10,191 nt of DNA from Lentisphaera sp. (lineage in GTDB: Bacteria; Verrucomicrobiota; Lentisphaeria; Victivallales; GWF2-50-93): assembly GCA_020721745.1 (NCBI GenBank), contig DYMC01000084.1:1-10191 (forward strand). The letters run 5' to 3'. Positions within the stretch are counted from its first letter, which is position 1. Every line of letters starts with the position of its first letter. The notes beneath the pieces are model-generated. The model saw nothing but the letters and a program-made list of their open reading frames with translations, ran no database searches and was not told the DNA's origin. The translations under genes and the position numbers were made by a program. Positions 6,658 to 10,191 of this stretch are shown piece by piece.

Positions 6658-6846
6658 CTAAATCCAGCCTCGCTCCCCGAATTTTCCGTGGTAGTCCTGG
6701 AGCGACATCACCCCGGCCTTGCCCTTCCTGTATGCCGCGATGCCCTTGGCTGCGGCGAGGGCGGCGGGCAGGGTAGTGATATATGGGACCTTGTGCTTTA
6801 TCGCCGCCTTCCTTATGTAGGAGTCGTCGCTGTAGCCCGTTTTTCG
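6658..6846 (-). pseudogene. carB: carB 3' remnant (carbamoyl-phosphate synthase large subunit)
   Basis: The minus strand from about 6846 to the TAG at 6658-6660 encodes roughly 60 residues of a CarB C-terminus. Visible blocks are KTGYSDDSYIRKAAIKHKVP, YITTLPAALAAAKGIAAYRK and GVMSLQDYHGKFGERGWI. In full CarB this is the end of the allosteric (MGS-like) domain. Complete CarB is about 1070 residues, so about 95% is missing. Going upstream, homology ends inside a 30-bp perfect palindrome (6833-6862). The frame then meets TAA at 6892-6894 with no start codon between, so it cannot be expressed as CarB. The carB half of the palindrome is mirrored into the adjacent repeat, as in a fold-back junction. 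G/C-rich codon use matches the RND genes. Whether an intact carB exists elsewhere cannot be judged here. Confidence 0.82.
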
Positions 6847-7000
6847 CGCGAAAAACGGGCTAATGCGAGAATGGCGAAAATTGAAAAATGCTTAGTCAAT
6901 AGCGGGAGTGCGCCCCCGCGCCCGCTCGCCCCCGCTTGGGGCTTAAGAGCCAGCCATAAGGCTGGCGTTCCCTTAAAAAGGCAATTTTGCAATTACCTCA
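6833..7000. repeat. Hairpin-chain repeat, divergent relative C of the palindromic elements
   Basis: This stretch contains a row of almost abutting stems: a perfect 30-bp palindrome (6833-6862, arms of 15); ATTGA/TCAAT (6880-6884 and 6896-6900); AGCGGG/CCCGCT (6901-6906 and 6921-6926); GCCCC/GGGGC (6928-6932 and 6938-6942); and TTAAG/CTTAA (6943-6947 and 6972-6976) enclosing GCCAGCC-ataa-GGCTGGC (6949-6966). It ends with TTTTGCAATTACCTCA (6985-7000). That end is identical to the reverse complement of 5692-5707 in copy A, and its first 15 bases match copy B at 9973-9987. The opposite element end (GAGCC plus AATTGC) is not found, so this is a truncated or different family member. A structured RNA is an alternative. 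Confidence 0.65.
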
Positions 7001-7027
7001 GGGGAATTAAAAAAAATTATAGACGAC

Positions 7028-7069
7028 TTGATTTTTAAATCTTGTGGTATATTATATGAGTAATACACT
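7028..7069 (+). promoter_or_regulatory. Candidate promoter and operator of the GntR-ABC operon
   Basis: TTGATT (7028-7033) with a 16-base spacer leads to TATTAT (7050-7055). Transcription would start near 7062, some 24 bases before the ATG at 7086. A TACACT half-site (7064-7069) lies at the expected start of transcription. YtrA-type repressors bind inverted AGTGTA/TACACT half-sites as I recall, but the partner here is poor (GTGGTA at 7044-7049). The operator call is therefore weak. Confidence 0.35.
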
Positions 7070-7085
7070 AATACAGGCCAGTCTT

Positions 7086-7490
7086 ATGATAGCAAGAATA
7101 GACACACGATCGGGTATTCCGATATTCCGTCAGATATACGACCAGATAGAGAGGCAAATATTGGGAGGGAAACTTTCCCCGGGTGAGCAGATGCCGTCGG
7201 TCAGGGAGCTTTCGGCGGAGCTGAAAATCAATCCGATGACATTGAGTAAAGTTTATTCGATGCTTGAGAGCGGCGGCTATTTGGAGCGCAAAAGGGGGAT
7301 AGGGCTTTTTGTGGCCAGTGGCAAGAGATCAAACATAAATTCGGAAAAGCGCAGAATCGTTTCTTCAGTGCTTCGCTCAGCGGCATTGGAAGTGATTCAG
7401 CTTGGAGTAGGGGAGAAGGATGCCATCGAAATTTTCGCCGGTCATTTTCGGACAATCAATAAAGACAATAAAACGGGAGAGGAATTATGA
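7086..7490 (+). CDS. GntR-family repressor, YtrA/YhcF subgroup
   Basis: This 134-residue transcription factor has an N-terminal winged helix-turn-helix. The opening IDTRSGIPIFRQIYDQIERQ, then GGKLSPGEQMPSVRELSAEL and INPMTLSKVYSMLESGGYLE, are hallmark blocks of short GntR proteins of the YtrA type. The tail (about 80-134) is short and helical, probably for dimerisation, with no large ligand domain; that is normal for the subgroup. I chose the ATG at 7086 because family members begin with a few residues before the IDxxSGxPI motif. The in-frame GTG at 7044 and ATG at 7056 lie in or upstream of the promoter region. The stop overlaps the ABC gene start (ATGA at 7487), so it is translationally coupled to the transporter it probably represses. 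The inducer is unknown; in relatives it is often a cell-wall antibiotic or envelope stress. Confidence 0.9.
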   Translation: MIARIDTRSGIPIFRQIYDQIERQILGGKLSPGEQMPSVRELSAELKINPMTLSKVYSMLESGGYLERKRGIGLFVASGKRSNINSEKRRIVSSVLRSAALEVIQLGVGEKDAIEIFAGHFRTINKDNKTGEEL

Positions 7491-8398
7491 AAGACCAAAT
7501 TCCTGTTAGCTTTCGCTCATTGAGCAAAAAGTTCGGCAAAGTGACAGCTCTCGACAATGTCAGCATCGAGATCGAGGCAGGACAGATAGTCGGACTGATT
7601 GGAGACAATGGAAGCGGAAAGAGCACGATGCTTAGGCACATAGTGGGAGTTTATTTGCCGACATCGGGGATAAGCGAGACATTTGGAGTCCCTTCGCACA
7701 AGATGGACGGAGAGATACTCGAGAGAATCGGCTATGTGAATCAGGAATCAAGCCTCATATCCTGGATGAAAGTCCGCGACCTCATCGAGTATGTGTCGCT
7801 TTTCTACAAGAATTGGAACAGCGAACTTGTCAATGAATATGTCCGGGATTTTGAGATCCAGCCCGAGAAGCGGATATCAGCCCTGTCGCCGGGCGAAGTC
7901 CAGAGAGTATCCATACTCTTGGCCATCGCCTACGAGCCAGAGTTGCTTGTTCTCGATGAACCTGCGGCATCGCTAGATCCGATTGCGAGGAGCAAATTCC
8001 TTGATACAATCATGAACATCATACAGCGGGATAACAGGACTGTCATCATATCTTCGCACATACTCACGGATATCGAGAAAATCGTGGATCGGATTGTCAT
8101 CCTCAAAAAGGGGAGAATACTGGAAAACTGCCCTTTTGACGATCTACGGGACCGCTATGTCGAGCTGACGTTCACGGCCATAGGAAACGGGACGATACCC
8201 GAAAAAATACCTCTTAAAACAGTCAGAGAAATAAAACGCGACAAGAATTGTCTGATCGCAATTGTCGAAGGGGCGGAAGCCGGGATGATTGAAGACCTCT
8301 CGGGCAAATTATCCTGCGAGATAAAAGAAAGACATCTGACGCTGGACGAGATATACTGCATTATGGCTGGAAAAGAAAAGGAGGGAGGTAAACGATGA
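7487..8398 (+). CDS. ABC transporter ATP-binding protein
   Basis: This 303-residue ATPase powers the permease encoded next. All nucleotide-binding motifs are present: Walker A GDNGSGKST (39-47), Q-loop Gln at 86 (GYVNQESSL), signature LSPGE (133-137), Walker B LLVLDEP with catalytic Glu158, D-loop SLDP and H-loop His191 (IISSHILTDIEK). The first 215 residues are the ATPase domain. The remaining 85 or so form a C-terminal extension typical of ABC-2/multidrug ATPases (YtrB/CcmA-like). The ATG at 7487 overlaps the repressor's stop and has GGGAGAGG just upstream. The gene ends in an ATGA overlap with the permease. The signature reads LSPGE in place of the common LSGGQ, which is usual in this ABC subgroup. 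Export of a drug or peptide, or envelope maintenance, is the likely role; the substrate is unknown. Confidence 0.94.
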   Translation: MKDQIPVSFRSLSKKFGKVTALDNVSIEIEAGQIVGLIGDNGSGKSTMLRHIVGVYLPTSGISETFGVPSHKMDGEILERIGYVNQESSLISWMKVRDLIEYVSLFYKNWNSELVNEYVRDFEIQPEKRISALSPGEVQRVSILLAIAYEPELLVLDEPAASLDPIARSKFLDTIMNIIQRDNRTVIISSHILTDIEKIVDRIVILKKGRILENCPFDDLRDRYVELTFTAIGNGTIPEKIPLKTVREIKRDKNCLIAIVEGAEAGMIEDLSGKLSCEIKERHLTLDEIYCIMAGKEKEGGKR

Positions 8399-9798
8399 AA
8401 AGGACATTGGAAACAAGCGAATTATTTATCAACTTTCCGTTCATTACATTCATCGCCCTTTCCTTAGTGACGCTCCTTCCATGCCTGATATTCCCAAACT
8501 TTTTCAACCATAGCCCTACGATGGCGACGGTGGGATACATCGTTGATCTGTCTTTTTCGATTGGTGTCCTCGCATTTGGTTTGGCTGCTTGCTATGTTCA
8601 AATCTTGGATCGCAACGAATTTATGCTTCAGATTCCCGATGTTGCCAAAAGCCTGAGGAATTTTATGTTTGGCTCAATAATTCTCTATGCGATTTGCGCA
8701 ACGATTCTCGTCGCTTCGTCCCATCCCAGGATACTGCTAACTCCTGCAATCATCAGTGGTCCATTCCTGCCGCCTTGCCTGATACTTTCCCTTTTTCTTC
8801 TAATGAGCAGAAGTTCCAAGAGCTGGGCCGCTACGTTGGCGCTCTACTTTCTGCTGTCGCTGATAGGCATAAAACACGTTGATTTTGTTATCAAAATGGC
8901 AAAGTATCTTTTTATCACCAACCCCCTTCCGCTAATTTGCGCCGAACTGCTTTTTCTAGTCTGGTTCTGGAAATACTCCGGCACCAGAGATTTCATCAGA
9001 GTCGAATTCCTCTCAAGGAAGAATTTTCTCCAGACATTTCGTGATAAAGAAACATTGTTTTCCGCATTTCGGCCCGGATTTTCTTTGCTGACAATGATGA
9101 TGCGGAGGACAAAATCAAAACTCGCCCTGAATGTTCTTGGAAGGCTCAACGAGATGAATATTGGCGGATGGGTTTCATCGCCGTTCACCTATGCCCTGCT
9201 TTTCCTTATCGTGATCTTCTGGGGGTATTGCAGCCCTTCCGACGCATCAATGATAGCCATTTTTGCGACGGCGATTATGGCAATGTCATTCACTAGACAG
9301 GCAATAATGATTAGCGCGCTGACTCCGCTTGGCAGACGAGAGAGATTTACAGCGGATTTCTTCTCCGCCATCCTTGTTTCCGTCTTTATATTTGTTGTCC
9401 TGCTTGCGATGGACTTGGGAACAGAGCTGATTTCCCCTTTATTGCCGCCAATTTCATTTTTCGGGAAGGAATATCATTTCTCCTTTTCTTTGCCAATGAA
9501 ATATATTGCCAGCCCGTTTTTAATCGTTCCATTCATGACTTGTTTCTGCGTTGTCGGCAGAATGTTCAGGACAAGACAGATGCAGTTGCTGGAGATGCTC
9601 TCTATAATGATCATTGTATGCGGGCATATGCTTTTCAGAGAACTCCCAATTGAAAGCATGCTTCAGGCGAAGTTCCCACTGATATATGCTGCAACGGCAA
9701 TAGTTCTATGGGGGATTTTCGGCATACTGCTCTGGACATTCTACGCTCGCTCGGACTTGGTATTTTCCGAAAAGAAGAATTTGGGAAAGAACGTCTAG
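8395..9798 (+). CDS. ABC transporter permease, about 12 membrane helices
   Basis: This 467-residue integral membrane protein is placed directly after the ATPase, sharing ATGA, with AAGGAGGGAGG upstream as a strong ribosome site. I count about 12 hydrophobic segments, near residues 12-33, 46-70, 90-108, 115-137, 143-160, 170-192, 263-280, 284-300, 321-341, 369-388, 396-413 and 428-450. A long basic cytoplasmic loop (about 193-262, RRTKSKLALNVLGRLNEM) divides them into two groups of six. ALTPLGRRERF (308-318) resembles the cytoplasmic turn LPxSRRE found in ABC-2-type permeases, which contacts the ATPase. I do not recognise a named family. The two-times-six pattern suggests a fused or duplicated ABC-2 permease (inference). 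Codon use is more A/T-ending than in the efflux genes, as for the whole operon. Confidence 0.85.
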   Translation: MKRTLETSELFINFPFITFIALSLVTLLPCLIFPNFFNHSPTMATVGYIVDLSFSIGVLAFGLAACYVQILDRNEFMLQIPDVAKSLRNFMFGSIILYAICATILVASSHPRILLTPAIISGPFLPPCLILSLFLLMSRSSKSWAATLALYFLLSLIGIKHVDFVIKMAKYLFITNPLPLICAELLFLVWFWKYSGTRDFIRVEFLSRKNFLQTFRDKETLFSAFRPGFSLLTMMMRRTKSKLALNVLGRLNEMNIGGWVSSPFTYALLFLIVIFWGYCSPSDASMIAIFATAIMAMSFTRQAIMISALTPLGRRERFTADFFSAILVSVFIFVVLLAMDLGTELISPLLPPISFFGKEYHFSFSLPMKYIASPFLIVPFMTCFCVVGRMFRTRQMQLLEMLSIMIIVCGHMLFRELPIESMLQAKFPLIYAATAIVLWGIFGILLWTFYARSDLVFSEKKNLGKNV

Positions 9799-9810
9799 CC
9801 CACTTATTTC

Positions 9811-9987
9811 GAGCCAATTGCAAAACTCCGGACGCGCAAGTCTCGTGATCCCGATCCCGATAGGGCATCGGGGCGCGTCCCTCCATTTTTATCCTCCTGC
9901 GGAGGATGGAGGGGCATGCTTGTCGTAAGATCCCGAGCCCAAAGGGCCTCGGGGCCATGCCCGCGAAATGAGTTTTGCAATTACCTC
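9811..9987. repeat. Palindromic cloverleaf element, copy B (inverted relative to A, with enlarged arms)
   Basis: The ends are AATTGCAAAACTC (9816-9828) and GAGTTTTGCAATT (9970-9982). The flanks GAGCC (9811-9815) and ACCTC (9983-9987) match copy A. Bases 9811-9840 are identical to the reverse complement of 5785-5814, and 9874-9891 and 9907-9922 also match A. Relative to A, B carries 9841-9873 at the tip of one side arm and 9923-9954 at the tip of the other. Each insert folds into its own hairpin. The central arm holds TCCTCC-tgc-GGAGGA (9892-9906), unrelated in sequence to A's central hairpin. The element starts 13 bases after the permease stop. It occupies most of the gene-free stretch 9799-10176, which otherwise shows only the hairpin at 10004-10039. 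Confidence 0.88.
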
Positions 9988-10003
9988 CTCTTAAAAAAGC
10001 CGG

Positions 10004-10039
10004 AAACGGCGATACGGGTTGTTTGGCACCGTTTTTTTT
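10004..10039 (+). terminator. Possible Rho-independent terminator
   Basis: AAACGG (10004-10009) can pair with CCGTTT (10029-10034), and eight T follow from 10032. The loop is long (19 bases), so the hairpin is weak, but the T-run and the position downstream of the ABC operon fit a terminator. Confidence 0.4.
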
Positions 10040-10176
10040 CTACTATGCGGGGCTGATAAGGAGCGTGCGGAAGAGGAATTGCTGTTGTCCGCTTGTTTTT
10101 GGGCGCTGGCGGCGTAGACTATGTGGAGCGTTGGCCGTTAGGCTGCTGCGGGCATAAATTTCAACAGGGGGCGAAA

Positions 10177-10191
10177 ATGAATGAAAAGGCG
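10177..10191 (+). CDS. Start of a gene running off the right edge
   Basis: ATG at 10177 opens a frame reading MNEKA to the window end. AGGGGG (10166-10171) lies five bases upstream, a good ribosome site, after about 120 bases with no other coding signal. Five residues are too few for any functional call. Confidence 0.42.

Noticed and set aside
6833..6976. Integron attC-like site or tRNA in the hairpin chain
   Set aside because: No attC consensus core sites or integrase nearby, and no tRNA cloverleaf with anticodon arm and T-loop signature.
9635..9958. Minus-strand ORF of 107 codons across copy B and the permease end
   Set aside because: It reads through the palindromic repeat and the antisense of the permease; the composition is that of repeat DNA, not protein.
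5698..9982. CRISPR array made of the repeated AATTGCAAAACTC units
   Set aside because: Only pairs of inverted, widely separated units exist; there is no regular direct repeat-spacer pattern and no cas gene.
9975..10157. Plus-strand ORF of 60 codons after copy B
   Set aside because: It starts inside the repeat end, crosses the possible terminator, and has no ribosome site or protein-like composition.

Overview
The window looks like a bacterial chromosome segment carrying accessory genes. Some protein details (the CarB tail and the YchF-like TGS protein) remind me of the PVC superphylum, such as Kiritimatiellota or Lentisphaerota, but this is a weak guess from sequence feel and not a placement. 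Coding sequence in the efflux and YchF-like genes is rich in G/C at third codon positions. The ABC operon at 7086-9798 and the small ORF at 151-438 use visibly more A/T-ending codons.

Layout. At the left edge (1-164, minus) is the C-terminal part of an ISL3-type transposase. Its frame is lost upstream, and the 3' end of an unrecognised 95-codon ORF (151-438, minus) runs into it. Next is a two-gene RND efflux operon on the minus strand: the inner-membrane pump (4958 to 1680) followed 19 bases later by its periplasmic adaptor (1660 to 581). No outer-membrane channel gene is visible. A divergent small two-helix membrane protein (5291-5623, plus) has a near-consensus sigma70 promoter. It converges with a minus-strand gene (6533 to 5841) for a YchF-type TGS protein that lacks the GTP/ATP-binding P-loop. 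Upstream of that gene lies a 60-residue tail of carB (carbamoyl-phosphate synthase large subunit), cut off exactly at a 30-bp perfect palindrome.

The right third is a compact, translationally coupled operon: a YtrA/YhcF-type GntR repressor (7086-7490), an ABC ATPase (7487-8398) and a roughly 12-helix permease (8395-9798). It reads as a self-regulated transport cassette of the kind that responds to envelope stress or antibiotics. A new gene appears to start at 10177 and runs off the window.

The most unusual content is non-coding. Two copies (A at 5698-5809, B at 9816-9982, in opposite orientation) of a palindromic element share 13-bp terminal inverted repeats (AATTGCAAAACTC). Each can fold into a cloverleaf: an outer stem, two side arms and a central arm. 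Copy B carries an extra hairpin module of about 32 nt at the tip of both side arms. The two modules are near-copies of one another with a compensatory base-pair change. Their central arms have different sequence but the same hairpin form. A third, divergent relative (C, 6833-7000) is a chain of abutting hairpins that shares only one element end. C and B present the same end sequence as a 15-bp direct repeat on either side of the ABC operon. This suggests a small mobile or recombining palindromic element family that has shaped this locus (inference).
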